The translations under genes were made by a program, and so were the position numbers. From the NCBI RefSeq assembly GCF_000364605.1, contig NZ_KB822576.1:248001-312000 (forward strand): 64,000 bases of DNA, written 5' to 3'. The notes below the pieces were generated by a model. That model worked only from the letters and a program-made list of their open reading frames with translations, did not search any database and was not told where the DNA came from. Origin of the DNA: Nocardioides sp. Iso805N. GTDB taxonomy: Bacteria > Actinomycetota > Actinomycetes > Propionibacteriales > Nocardioidaceae. Shown piece after piece: positions 8,205 through 18,240 of the stretch (positions are counted from its first letter, which is position 1; every line of letters begins with the position of its first letter).

Positions 8205-10220
8205 TCAGGCGTCGATCGCGTCCGCGTCGACCTCGTAGGCCCCCGCGATCACGAACTCCTTGCGCGGCGCCACGTCCGAGCCCATCAGCAGCTCGAAGAC
8301 GTCCGAGGCGGCCTCGGCGTCGTCGACGGTCAGCCGTCGCAGCGTGCGATGACGCGGGTCCATGGTGGTCTCGGCCAGCTGGTCGGCATCCATCTCGCCC
8401 AGACCCTTGTAGCGCTGCACCGGGTCCTTCCAGTTGACGTTGCGCTTCTTGAGGTCGGCAAGCTTGCGCTGCAGCTCGTCGTCGGAATAGGTGTAGACGT
8501 ACTTGTCCATCCCCTTCTTGGGGTTGGACAGCTCGATGCGGTGCAGCGGCGGTACGGCGGAGTAGACCCGGCCGTCGTTGATGAGATCCGGCATGTACTT
8601 CATGAACAGCGTCGCCAGCAGCGTGCGGATGTGAGCGCCGTCGGCGTCAGCGTCGGCCATGAAGATGATCCGGCCGTAACGCCGCGCCTCCAGGTCGAAG
8701 GTGCGGCCCGAGCCCGCGCCGACCACCTGGATGATCGAGGCGCACTCGGTGTTCTTGAGCATGTCGCCGACCGAGGCCTTCTGCACGTTCAGGATCTTGC
8801 CGCGGATCGGCAGCAGCGCCTGGAACTCGGAGTTGCGAGCCATCTTCGCCGTCCCGAGTGCCGAGTCGCCCTCGACGATGAACAGCTCGGTGCGGTCGTT
8901 GTCGTTGGATCGGCAGTCGGCGAGCTTGGCCGGCAGCGAGGACGACTCGAGAGCGTTCTTGCGGCGCTGGGTCTCCTTCTGCTGGCGCAAGGTCAGACGC
9001 GTCCTGGCGGCGCCGTAGACCTTCTCCATGACGCGCTTGGCGACGGCCTTGTCGGCGGCCTTGGTCGAGGTCAGGAACTTCTTCAGCTCCGCAGCGACCA
9101 CCTTGCGCACGACCGTGCGCGCCGCGGGCGTGCCGAGGATCTCCTTGGTCTGGCCCTCGAACTGCGGCTCGGCCAGACGCACGGTCACGACAGCTGTCAG
9201 ACCCTCGAGGACGTCGTCCTTGATGACGTCGTCGTCGTTTGCCTTGAGCACCCTGGCCGCCTTCATCGACTCGTTGAAGGTGCGGGTCAGCGCCTGCTCG
9301 AAGCCGCTGACGTGAGTGCCTCCCTTGGGCGTGGCGATCACGTTGACGAACGAGCGCACCTCCGGCTCGTAGCCCATCCCCCAGCGGCACGCGACGTCGA
9401 CGGTGAGCTCACGCTCGACGTCCTGCGGAGTCATGTGTCCCTGCTCGTCGAGCATCGGCACGGTCTCGGTGAAGGTGTCGGCACCCTGCAGGCGCAGGAT
9501 CGGCGTCACACCTTCGTCGTGCGCCAGGAAGTCGACGAACTCCGCGATGCCGCCGTCGTGGCGGAACTTCTCCTCGACCGGGACCTCTCCGCGCAGGTCG
9601 CGGATGACCAGCTCCAGACCGGGAACGATGAAGGAGGTCTGCCGTGCCCGCGTGACCAGGTCCTCGTAGAGGAAGTGGGCGTCCTTGGTGAAGATCTGCC
9701 GATCCGGCCAGAACCGCACCAGCGTGCCGGAGCGGTTCTTCGCGACCTTCCCGCCCTTACGGGTCAGCCCGCTCTGCGCGGTGAAGCCCGCCTTCTCCCC
9801 CGCAGTGTCGAAGATCCCGGGTACGCCGCGGCGGAAGCTCATCCCCTGCCGAGCCGGCGACCGGTCGACGTCGATGTCCATCCGGGACGAGAGCGCGTTG
9901 ACGACCGAGAGGCCGACGCCGTGCAGACCGCCGGTGGCGGCGTAGGAGGAGCCGCCGAACTTGCCGCCCGCGTGCAGCTTGGTCGCGACCACCTCGACGC
10001 CGGGCAGCCCGGTCTTGGGCTCCTTGTCGGTGGGGATGCCGCGCCCGTCGTCGTACACCTCGACCGAGCCGTCGGCGTGCAGGGTCACCTCGACCCGGTT
10101 GGCGAAGCCAGCGAGGGCCTCGTCGACGCCGTTGTCGATGATCTCCCACACGCAGTGCATGAGACCCCGGGTGTCGGTGGAACCGATGTACATGCCCGGA
10201 CGCTTGCGCACCGCCTCCAA
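8205..10220 (-). CDS. parE: DNA topoisomerase IV subunit B
   Basis: Type IIA ATPase subunit. The GHKL ATP site is EIIDNGVDEAL and DDGRGIPT; the TOPRIM metal site is VEGDSALG and ADADADGAHIRTLL; the C-terminal block is QRYKGLGEMDADQL. It pairs with the ParC fragment at the window edge. The interval given starts at a TTG (10220). Conserved N-terminal sequence continues upstream in frame to 10307 (29 codons including NTYNAAHLLVLEG) and then meets a TAG at 10308-10310, with no ATG, GTG or TTG in between. The tyrosine in that arm contacts ATP in GyrB/ParE dimers, so the TTG start is doubtful. See findings. Confidence 0.93.
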   Translation of the reverse strand: MEAVRKRPGMYIGSTDTRGLMHCVWEIIDNGVDEALAGFANRVEVTLHADGSVEVYDDGRGIPTDKEPKTGLPGVEVVATKLHAGGKFGGSSYAATGGLHGVGLSVVNALSSRMDIDVDRSPARQGMSFRRGVPGIFDTAGEKAGFTAQSGLTRKGGKVAKNRSGTLVRFWPDRQIFTKDAHFLYEDLVTRARQTSFIVPGLELVIRDLRGEVPVEEKFRHDGGIAEFVDFLAHDEGVTPILRLQGADTFTETVPMLDEQGHMTPQDVERELTVDVACRWGMGYEPEVRSFVNVIATPKGGTHVSGFEQALTRTFNESMKAARVLKANDDDVIKDDVLEGLTAVVTVRLAEPQFEGQTKEILGTPAARTVVRKVVAAELKKFLTSTKAADKAVAKRVMEKVYGAARTRLTLRQQKETQRRKNALESSSLPAKLADCRSNDNDRTELFIVEGDSALGTAKMARNSEFQALLPIRGKILNVQKASVGDMLKNTECASIIQVVGAGSGRTFDLEARRYGRIIFMADADADGAHIRTLLATLFMKYMPDLINDGRVYSAVPPLHRIELSNPKKGMDKYVYTYSDDELQRKLADLKKRNVNWKDPVQRYKGLGEMDADQLAETTMDPRHRTLRRLTVDDAEAASDVFELLMGSDVAPRKEFVIAGAYEVDADAIDA

Positions 10221-10322
10221 CCCCTCGAGGACGAGGAGGTGTGCGGCGTTGTACGTGTTGTTGCCAGCGTGCTCGGCGATGACGTGCTCCCGGTGGTGCG
10301 AGGGGTCCTACTGTGGGTCTTG

Positions 10323-10328
10323 AATCTA
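10323..10328 (-). promoter_or_regulatory. -10 box upstream of parE
   Basis: TAGATT on the minus strand. A transcript from it would start near 10314-10316, only a few bases before the in-frame TAG at 10310-10308. Confidence 0.4.
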
Positions 10329-10553
10329 CCCGCGACACGCCCGCGCGCACGCCTCGCCACGCTCACTTGGGTGCCAGGACTACGGTGAGCGCAGATCAAG
10401 ATCGACTGATACCGCAACTCGGGTACAGGAAAGCCGATGTGGAGAACGACTCTTCATGGTGAGATGGAGTGGCCGGTGACACATGAGCTGGGGAATCTTC
10501 GTGACCCCGACTACGTTGCAACAGTTGCCGAACGATCGAGAAATGAGGCCGAT

Positions 10554-10757
10554 GTGAACACTGCCGTTGCTCCCAGCTCTCCGCTGACCGCTGCGGACCG
10601 CTGCGACCGTTGCGGAGCGCAGGCCTACCTCCGCGTGGAACTCCAGACGGGCGGCGAGCTGCTCTTCTGCGCCCACCACGCCCGTGAGCATGGCGACAAG
10701 ATCAAGCAGATCGCCGCCGCCGTGACCGACGATACGCACAAGCTCTCGGAACGCTGA
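10554..10757 (+). CDS. DUF7455 small zinc-ribbon-like protein
   Basis: A 67-residue protein from the GTG at 10554, preceded by a gagg ribosome site. It contains RCDRCGAQAYLRV and LLFCAHHAREH, a CxxC...CxxH arrangement that suits one zinc ion. This short family sits beside parE and the principal sigma factor gene in many actinobacteria. I know of no established function. A strong intrinsic terminator follows 18 bases after the stop. An upstream in-frame start at 10437 would add 39 residues unlike the family and is less likely. Confidence 0.8.
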   Translation: MNTAVAPSSPLTAADRCDRCGAQAYLRVELQTGGELLFCAHHAREHGDKIKQIAAAVTDDTHKLSER

Positions 10758-10775
10758 TGCGCTGACCCAGACGAT

Positions 10776-10809
10776 CCAGCGGCCCCGGACGGATGTCCGG
10801 GGCCGCTGG
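10776..10809 (+). terminator. Intrinsic terminator after DUF7455
   Basis: A perfect 15-base stem (10776-10790 with 10795-10809) around a GGAT loop, followed by CTTTTCC. Confidence 0.85.
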
Positions 10810-10901
10810 CTTTTCCACTCCATCAACGCCCGGAACTGCCGGGTTGCCGGAGCTGGGCCCGGGCCGTCAGGCGGCTCCAGGCGACGTGAGAGGGTGACGC
10901 C

Positions 10902-11378
10902 GTGCTCGTCGTCCTCTGTGCCCTTCTGATCCTGCTCGGTCTGGCGGGGATCGTCTTGCCGGTGGTGCCGGGTGGCAGCATCCTCGTCGGAGCGGCGGTG
11001 TTGCTGTGGGCCTGGGCCGGCCCCAACAACCCGACCGCCTGGCTGGTCTTCGCGCTTGCGGCGCTGATCCTGCTGGCCGGCCTCGTCACCAAGTACGCCG
11101 TCCCCGGTCGCGGGCTGAAGGCTGCCGGTATCCCGCTGTCGACACAGGTGCTGGGCGCGATCCTCGGCATCATCGGGTTCTTCGTCGTACCCGTCGTGGG
11201 GCTGATCCTCGGATTCGTCCTCGGCGTCTACGTGGCGGAGCTGGGTCGCCTCGGCCCCTCGGCGGCGTGGCGCTCGACCAAGCTCTCCTTGCGGGCGGCC
11301 GCCACCTCGATCCTCATCGACCTGGCCGCGGCACTGCTGGCGACCGGGGTGTGGATCCTCGGCGTGGCGGCGGCGTGA
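10902..11378 (+). CDS. DUF456 membrane protein
   Basis: A 158-residue protein with about four or five membrane segments. It has the DUF456 signature: a proline/glycine-rich first loop (GLAGIVLPVVPGG) and a glycine-rich central segment (LGAILGIIGFFVVPVVGLILG). Function unknown. It starts with GTG 10902, and its TGA overlaps the ATG of the following EamA transporter (TGATG, 11376-11380), so the two are translationally coupled. Confidence 0.8.
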   Translation: MLVVLCALLILLGLAGIVLPVVPGGSILVGAAVLLWAWAGPNNPTAWLVFALAALILLAGLVTKYAVPGRGLKAAGIPLSTQVLGAILGIIGFFVVPVVGLILGFVLGVYVAELGRLGPSAAWRSTKLSLRAAATSILIDLAAALLATGVWILGVAAA

Positions 11379-12229
11379 TGGCGGTCCTGCTCGCACTGGT
11401 CTCGGCGATGCTGTACGGCACCTCCGACTTCATCGGCGGGGTCCTCTCCACCCGCATCCGCCCTTGGACCGCCGCCTTCACCGGCCAGCTGTCCGGTGGC
11501 CTGATCCTCGTCGTGGCGAGCCTCGCCTCGGGCTCAGAGCTGTCCTGGTCTGCGGTGGGCTGGGGCGCGCTCTCGGGCCTCGGGGGCGGCATCGGCGTCA
11601 TCTACCTCTACCGCGGCCTGGCGAACGGCCGCATGGGCGTCGTGGCGCCGCTCTCCGGTGTCGGTGCCGCACTGGTGCCTGCCGTCGTCGGCGTCGCACT
11701 CGGCGATCGACCCTCGCCACTGAGCTGGGTCGGGATCATCGCGGCGCTGCCTGCGACCTGGCTGGTGGCCGCCGGCGAGGACGGCCACGGCGCGGTCGAT
11801 CCGAGCGCGGCGAAGAGGGGCGGGTCCGGAGTGTTGGACGGGCTGATCGCCGGCGCCGGCTTCGGGATCGGATTCGCCGCGTTGGCGCAGGCACCGACCG
11901 AGAGCGGTCAGTGGCCCATCACGTTCGACCTGCTCACCGCAGCGCTGGTGGCCATCATCGGCGCGACCATCGCCCGCCAGGCCTGGCTGCCGCGCGAGGC
12001 GAGCGCCGTGCCCGCGATCAGCACGGGCGTCCTCGCCGCGGCTGCGCTGGTGGCGTTCCTCGCTGCGACGCACCACGGGATGTTGGCGGTCACCGGCATC
12101 ATCGCAGCGCTGTATCCGGCTGCGACGGTGCTCCTCGCCGTCGTGGTGCTGCGCGAGCACATCCACCGCGCGCAGGCACTCGGCCTGGGGCTGTGTGCTG
12201 TCGCGGTGGCGCTCGTCGCAGGCGGCTGA
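11378..12229 (+). CDS. EamA/DMT-family transporter
   Basis: A 283-residue protein with ten predicted membrane segments arranged as two five-segment EamA repeats. The first begins MAVLLALVSAMLYGTSDFIGG and the second near residue 150 (LDGLIAGAGFGIGFAALAQ). Members of the drug/metabolite transporter superfamily export amino acids or other small metabolites. The substrate is not evident. It is coupled to the DUF456 gene by a one-base overlap, which suggests the two act in the same membrane process. Confidence 0.82.
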   Translation: MAVLLALVSAMLYGTSDFIGGVLSTRIRPWTAAFTGQLSGGLILVVASLASGSELSWSAVGWGALSGLGGGIGVIYLYRGLANGRMGVVAPLSGVGAALVPAVVGVALGDRPSPLSWVGIIAALPATWLVAAGEDGHGAVDPSAAKRGGSGVLDGLIAGAGFGIGFAALAQAPTESGQWPITFDLLTAALVAIIGATIARQAWLPREASAVPAISTGVLAAAALVAFLAATHHGMLAVTGIIAALYPAATVLLAVVVLREHIHRAQALGLGLCAVAVALVAGG

Positions 12230-12244
12230 GCGGGGTCCGGCGCG

Positions 12245-12427
12245 TCACACCCGCTGGAACGACCCGCTCTCGTTGCTCCACACGTCGGTGCCATCCTGGC
12301 GGACCGTGTAGAGCGCAACGGAGTAGTCCATCGCCTCCTGCGCTGCTGCGAGCGCCCGTTCCTCGGTGTCGTACTCGCCCAACGTCTCGCTCGACGCATC
12401 ACCCACGACCTGTACCAGCTCCCACAT
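12245..12427 (-). CDS. Small acidic hypothetical protein
   Basis: A 60-residue acidic protein (MWELVQVVGDASSETLGEYD...) with two strand-like stretches flanking an Ala/Glu-rich helix. This pattern recurs in small actinobacterial conserved proteins. There are no cysteines, signal or membrane segment. It sits downstream of sigA beyond that gene's terminator and has no clear ribosome site. Moderate confidence that it is expressed; no function assigned. Confidence 0.5.
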   Translation of the reverse strand: MWELVQVVGDASSETLGEYDTEERALAAAQEAMDYSVALYTVRQDGTDVWSNESGSFQRV

Positions 12428-12445
12428 GCGGAGCCAGTACCCAAA

Positions 12446-12478
12446 GAGGCCGCCCCGTCACAGTGACGGAGCGGCCTC
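12446..12478 (-). terminator. Terminator of sigA
   Basis: A 16-base stem with one mismatch (12446-12461 with 12463-12478). On the minus strand it lies 18 bases after the sigA stop and is followed by TTT. Confidence 0.75.
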
Positions 12479-12495
12479 GTGATGGTCTGACGGCC

Positions 12496-14010
<1,515 letters not shown>

Positions 14011-14124
14011 TGACACCTCTCGTGGAACTGGCTTCGGGGCGCGGCAAGGCCCGGATACGTCAAGGCCGCACACCTATTCTGCCACGGACTTCGCGGCGTT
14101 CCAGCCACGGGGCGTCCGTCGAGG

Positions 14125-14679
14125 TCAGAGCGCGGCCTTCGCCGCCTTCTTGAAGTCCCGCACCTTCTGCAGGGAGACGCCGTCCACCACGTCCGCGACG
14201 GAGCGGTAGCCGTCCTCGGCGTAGGCGCCCACGGCCCTCTCCCAGCCCTCGGGGCGGACACCGACCTGCTTGGCCAGGAGCGCCACGAAGATCTGCGCCT
14301 TCTGCTTGCCGAAACCGGGCAGCGACTGAATCCGCTTGAGCAGCTCCGAGCCGGTGCCGACGCCCTCCCACAGCCGGGACGCGTCGCCGTCATAGTCATC
14401 GACGACGATCCGGGCCAGCTCCTGCAACCGAGCCGCCATCGAGCCGGGGAACCGGTGGATCGCCGGCGGCACGGAGCACAGCGCGGCGAACTCCTCGGGG
14501 TCGGCTGCGGCGATGGCCGCCGGCTCGATGCTGCCGAACCGGTCCAGCACCTTCGCCGGGCCGCGGAAGGCATGCTCCATCGGATACTGCTGATCGAGCA
14601 TCATCCCGGCGAGAAGGGCGAACGACGACTCCTCGAGCACCTTGTCAGCAGCGGGGTCCTGAGCGATCTGGAAGGCCAT
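14125..14679 (-). CDS. HhH-GPD-type base-excision repair protein
   Basis: A 184-residue protein from the ATG at 14679. It has a compact HhH-GPD domain: a helical N-terminal part with LLAGMMLDQQYPMEHAF, then the helix-hairpin-helix LPGFGKQKAQIFVALLAKQ, followed by GWERAVG. The C-terminal iron-sulfur cysteines of Nth/MutY are absent, as in the short actinobacterial group. It is a probable DNA glycosylase of unknown lesion specificity. It is not obviously co-transcribed with sigA, which starts 114 bases beyond its stop. Confidence 0.75.
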   Translation of the reverse strand: MAFQIAQDPAADKVLEESSFALLAGMMLDQQYPMEHAFRGPAKVLDRFGSIEPAAIAAADPEEFAALCSVPPAIHRFPGSMAARLQELARIVVDDYDGDASRLWEGVGTGSELLKRIQSLPGFGKQKAQIFVALLAKQVGVRPEGWERAVGAYAEDGYRSVADVVDGVSLQKVRDFKKAAKAAL

Positions 14680-14728
14680 GAGGCAATCCTGCCGCACGCC
14701 TGCCCGACGCGTCAGCGCGCCGGGAGGT

Positions 14729-15133
14729 TCATTCCGGCTTGACGGCGAGCACCGGGCAGGGCGCGTCGAGCAGGATCCGCTGGGCCTGGCTGCCGAGGAT
14801 CAGCTTGCCGGTCGCCGTACGGCGCCTGATGCCGATGACGATGAGTGCCGCCTGCTCGTCACGGGCGACCTGGACGAGGTCGTCGGCGGCGTCGAGCTCC
14901 TCATCGGTCTCGCTCTCGCGGACGGTGTAGTCGATCCCGGCGGCATCAAGACGCTCGCGTGCGGAAGCCAGCTCCGCCTGGGTCTTGGCCAGCCACTCCG
15001 GATCGGCCTCACCGTGTCGGTGGGTGTTGGCGACCACGAGCCGGCCGCCACGATGCTGGACCTCAGCGATCGCAGCGAGCAACGCCGCCTCGCCCTCCGG
15101 CTTGGGGACGAACCCGACCACCACCGTCGCCAT
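14729..15133 (-). CDS. Universal stress protein (UspA family)
   Basis: A 134-residue single Usp domain. It starts MATVVVGFVPKPEG at the ATG 15133, behind a good gggagg ribosome site. The nucleotide-binding half ends GIRRRTATGKLILGSQAQRILLDAPCPVLAVK, close to the G-2x-G-9x-G-(S/T) ATP-binding pattern of the ATP-binding subgroup. Usp proteins are cytoplasmic and accumulate under stress. The specific role is unknown. Confidence 0.85.
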   Translation of the reverse strand: MATVVVGFVPKPEGEAALLAAIAEVQHRGGRLVVANTHRHGEADPEWLAKTQAELASARERLDAAGIDYTVRESETDEELDAADDLVQVARDEQAALIVIGIRRRTATGKLILGSQAQRILLDAPCPVLAVKPE

Positions 15134-15264
15134 CGCTTCCTCCCGTTGCCCGCGGCTCTGCGGGAACCGTACCCCGCACACCGAGCAGCGCCGAACCTCG
15201 CCCACGCGACGCGGCCTGTGGATGAGCTGCGACACGCTGGCCCGAAAAGGGGCAGGCTGGGTCC

Positions 15265-15714
15265 GTGCCACGCAAGCGCAGCCCTGAACGCATCCTCGCC
15301 GTGCTCCTGCGGCGCGCCGTGCTCGAGCACGCAACCGCCGAGCGGCGCCGTCACCACGTGCCGATCCTCCACGTCGGGGTCCCGGGCCAGCCACACGAGG
15401 TCTTCGCGCTGGTGCCGGACGAGCCGACCGACCATGCGCTGCGCGCCGACATCGTGGCCGCCATGCGCCGGAGCGAGGAACGCAGGACGGGCCCGACCAC
15501 CGCAACAGCAGCCGGCGCCTTCGCCCTTGTCTGGCTCACCCGCAGCGGCGATCTCGAGCTCCAGGACGTGGATGCGGACTGGCACGCGGCGGCACGCCAG
15601 GCATACGCCGAGGCAGGCGCCGAGCTGCTGTTCGCGGTCGTCAACCGTCGCGGCTGGCACGACCCCTGCTCGGGCATCCGGCGAGAATGGTCCCGCCCGC
15701 GGACCCTCGCCTGA
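15265..15714 (+). CDS. Hypothetical protein
   Basis: A 149-residue soluble protein from GTG 15265; CAGGCT six bases upstream may be a weak -10 for a leaderless transcript. The N-terminus is strongly basic (MPRKRSPERILAVLLRR). The rest alternates strands and helices (FALVWLTRSGDLELQD, AGAELLFAVVNRRGW). No family recognised. It is convergent with, and nearly touches, the DUF4192 gene (4-base gap). Confidence 0.6.
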   Translation: MPRKRSPERILAVLLRRAVLEHATAERRRHHVPILHVGVPGQPHEVFALVPDEPTDHALRADIVAAMRRSEERRTGPTTATAAGAFALVWLTRSGDLELQDVDADWHAAARQAYAEAGAELLFAVVNRRGWHDPCSGIRREWSRPRTLA

Positions 15715-15718
15715 CGGC

Positions 15719-16762
15719 TCAGCCCGCCAGCCACGTCGCATCGCCATCCGGCGGCAACGCCCGCAGTGCTGACCGCCCACGCGGCGCGCGGCCCAGATCT
15801 GGCGGATCGGGCAGACCGGGCTCGGTGGGATCCCCCAGCGTCGACTGCATCGCCTCCCACGCTGTCGGCGGGAGCGCGCCCGAGAGCATGTGCGCGACCA
15901 GTGTGCCGAGGCTGTGCCCCGGCTCGGCACTGAAGCACTTGTCGAGCGCACACCATGCCAGCGCCCCGTCGCCCTGGAGCCATGCCCCGAAGGCGAGCAC
16001 GGCCGCGGCCGACGGCATCAGAGCCTCCGGTGAGCGGCGGACCAGGTCGCGCCACAGCGCCACATGGCCGGCTGCAGTGTCGCGGGTGAGCGGCACCCAC
16101 GCGGCGTCGCGCCTGGCACCGAGCCGCACCGTGAGCAGGGCACTCGCGGCCTCGACATCGGTCGGCACGGTGCCGGCATCGACGTGCTGGGCGCACAAGG
16201 TGGCCAGCTCCTCGGCGCTCAGCAGCCGGGCCTCCCCGAGCACAGCCTCGACCGCCATCGTGCCCTCCTCGTCCGCCGTCAGGGTGGCGGCGAGCTCCTC
16301 ACGCGATCCCAGGGTCACGTGGCCCGCCATCACTGCCTCCGCACGGAACGGATGCCGGTCGCTGTCGTAGGGCACGCCCCGGGCGGGGACGCCCGAGCGC
16401 CGGCCGTCCGCGGAATACCACCGGCCCGCGTCAGCACGCAGGCATTCCAAGACGTCGATCCCCTCTCCCTCGAACTCCCGGCGCAGCGCCCGCGCGACCT
16501 GCCGGCAATGCACCGCGCCGGCGCCGTACAGGACGAAGACCACCCGGGGCGTGGCGTGTAGCAGGCAGGGGTCGAGCAGGGCCCCGACGACCGCATGGAG
16601 TGCGTCCGGGTCGCCACGCGGCGGCAGGTCGATGCGCGCGTGCAGCGGCGTCGCCCCACCGAAGGTGAGCATGACGATGGACTCCTGCGGCTCGAAGCCG
16701 AGGGTGACGGGGATGGCGGCGAGGAGATCCTCGGGGTTCTTGGCGCGCAAGGTGATGGTCAT
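15719..16762 (-). CDS. DUF4192 domain protein
   Basis: A 347-residue protein. The ATG at 16762 follows ggagg at the right distance. It begins MTITLRAKNPEDLLAAIPVTLGF with ESIVMLTFGG, the signature opening of DUF4192, a family found mainly in actinobacteria. Later blocks include WYSADGRRSGVPARG and HVALWRDLVRRSPEAL. Soluble, no signal peptide. Function unknown; it is often found near DNA repair or dinB-type genes, as here (dinB begins 153 bases away, divergently). Confidence 0.8.
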   Translation of the reverse strand: MTITLRAKNPEDLLAAIPVTLGFEPQESIVMLTFGGATPLHARIDLPPRGDPDALHAVVGALLDPCLLHATPRVVFVLYGAGAVHCRQVARALRREFEGEGIDVLECLRADAGRWYSADGRRSGVPARGVPYDSDRHPFRAEAVMAGHVTLGSREELAATLTADEEGTMAVEAVLGEARLLSAEELATLCAQHVDAGTVPTDVEAASALLTVRLGARRDAAWVPLTRDTAAGHVALWRDLVRRSPEALMPSAAAVLAFGAWLQGDGALAWCALDKCFSAEPGHSLGTLVAHMLSGALPPTAWEAMQSTLGDPTEPGLPDPPDLGRAPRGRSALRALPPDGDATWLAG

Positions 16763-16902
16763 GCCTCCACGCTCCCGCGCCGGACGACTGCCCGCGACCG
16801 CCCCCATGGCCGATGGTGGATACCGCTGCTGGAGAGGACGGTGTGGACCGAAACAGACCGATCGGCGACGAGGGCGAGCCGAGCAATCAGGCGCGAAACG
16901 CG

Positions 16903-16908
16903 TAGGTT
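16903..16908 (+). promoter_or_regulatory. -10 box of dinB
   Basis: TAGGTT ends six bases before the ATG at 16915. I see no LexA-type GAAC-N4-GTTC box nearby, so SOS control is not indicated. Confidence 0.5.
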
Positions 16909-16914
16909 GCCGTC

Positions 16915-18240
16915 ATGCGGTCCCAGGCCTCGGTGCTCCACCTCGACCTGGATGCGTTCTATGCCTCGGTCGAGCAGCGGGACAAGCCGTCACTGCGGGG
17001 CAAGCCGGTCGTCGTCGGCGGCGTCGGCGGTCGTGGCGTGGTGGCGACCGCCAGCTACGAAGCCCGCCGCTACGGCGTCCACTCCGCCATGTCGACGCGC
17101 GAGGCCCGCTCCCGCTGCCCGCACGCGGCCTTCCTCTACCCGCGCTTCCACGCCTACCGCGATGTGAGCGAGAAGGTGATGGCGCTGTTGCGCTCGACCT
17201 CGCCGCTGGTCGAGCCGCTCTCGCTCGACGAGGCGTTCGTCGATCTGGCCGCATCCGACCATCCCGAGCTGCCCGACCTCGAGCTCGAGACGGTCACCGC
17301 CTTCGCGGACCGACTCCGCGCGCAGGTCCACGAGCTCACCGGCGGGCTCACCGCGAGCGTAGGGCTGGGCACCAGCAAGTTCATCGCGAAGGTCGCCAGC
17401 GACCTGGAGAAGCCCGACGGCCTCGTGGTCGTCGCGCCGGGCACCGAGATCGCCCTGCTCCGGCCGATGAGCGTCCAGATCATCCCCGGCGTCGGCCCGG
17501 CGACCGCCGAGCGCCTCCGTCGCGCGGGCATCCACACCGTCGCCGAGCTCGAGGCGGTCAGCCTCGAGGAGCTGATCCGGCTGGTCGGCAAGGCCCACGG
17601 CACCGGTCTCCACGCGCTCGCACGCGCCGCCGACGACCGGCCGGTCGTGCCCGAGCGGGAGACCAAGTCGGTCAGCGTCGAGGGGACCTACGACACCGAC
17701 CTGACCGACAGGACGCTGATGGAGCACCTGCTCACCCGTCAGGCGGGCGAGGTCGCCACCCGGCTGCGCAAGAGCGGCCTGTCGGGACGCACCATCACCA
17801 TCAAGGTCCGGCTCGGCGACTTCACCACGCTGAACCGCTCCAGCACGCTCGCCGGGCCCACCGACCAGGCCGCTACGATCGCCCGGCTGGCGCGTGCCCT
17901 CCTCACCGACCTCGACACCTCCTACGGCGTACGACTGCTCGGTGTCGGGGTCTCCGGACTGGCCGACTGGATCCAGGAGGACCTGTTCGGCGAGGAGCCC
18001 GAGCCCGACGAGCTCGTCGCCGTACCCCTGCCGGTGCAGCCGGCGCGCAACAGGCACTCCTGGAACCCGGGCATGGACGTCGTCCACGCGGAGCTCGGCC
18101 GGGGCTGGGTCTGGGGTGCCGGCCGAGGCGTGGTGACCGTGCGGTTCGAGACGGCGGAGCAGCCGACCGGTCCGGTGCGCTCGTTCGCCGTCGACGATCC
18201 CGACCTCAGCCGCTGGCCGGAGGAAGCGCCCGAAGAGTGA
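16915..18240 (+). CDS. dinB: DNA polymerase IV (Y family)
   Basis: A 441-residue Y-family polymerase. Catalytic carboxylates are Asp11 (HLDLDAFYASVE) and Asp105-Glu106 (LSLDEAF). The helix-hairpin-helix IIPGVGPATAERLRRAG follows, then the little-finger domain. QEDLF near residue 357 fits the QxxLF beta-clamp-binding motif. An actinobacterial C-terminal extension (GRGWVWGAGRGVVTVRFE) closes the protein. It replicates across lesions with low fidelity. The transcript is probably leaderless. Its last 35 bases overlap the convergent pxpC tail. Confidence 0.93.
   Translation: MRSQASVLHLDLDAFYASVEQRDKPSLRGKPVVVGGVGGRGVVATASYEARRYGVHSAMSTREARSRCPHAAFLYPRFHAYRDVSEKVMALLRSTSPLVEPLSLDEAFVDLAASDHPELPDLELETVTAFADRLRAQVHELTGGLTASVGLGTSKFIAKVASDLEKPDGLVVVAPGTEIALLRPMSVQIIPGVGPATAERLRRAGIHTVAELEAVSLEELIRLVGKAHGTGLHALARAADDRPVVPERETKSVSVEGTYDTDLTDRTLMEHLLTRQAGEVATRLRKSGLSGRTITIKVRLGDFTTLNRSSTLAGPTDQAATIARLARALLTDLDTSYGVRLLGVGVSGLADWIQEDLFGEEPEPDELVAVPLPVQPARNRHSWNPGMDVVHAELGRGWVWGAGRGVVTVRFETAEQPTGPVRSFAVDDPDLSRWPEEAPEE

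Noticed and set aside
8184..10388. A 734-codon plus-strand frame opposite parE
   Set aside because: Antisense shadow of parE, no recognisable domain.
10437..10553. An N-terminal extension of the DUF7455 protein
   Set aside because: The added 39 residues do not resemble the family, while the GTG at 10554 has a gagg site and gives the standard length.
16763..16914. A possible LexA box controlling dinB
   Set aside because: I found no GAAC-N4-GTTC or close variant upstream of dinB. The nearest such sites are at 8139-8189, unrelated to dinB.
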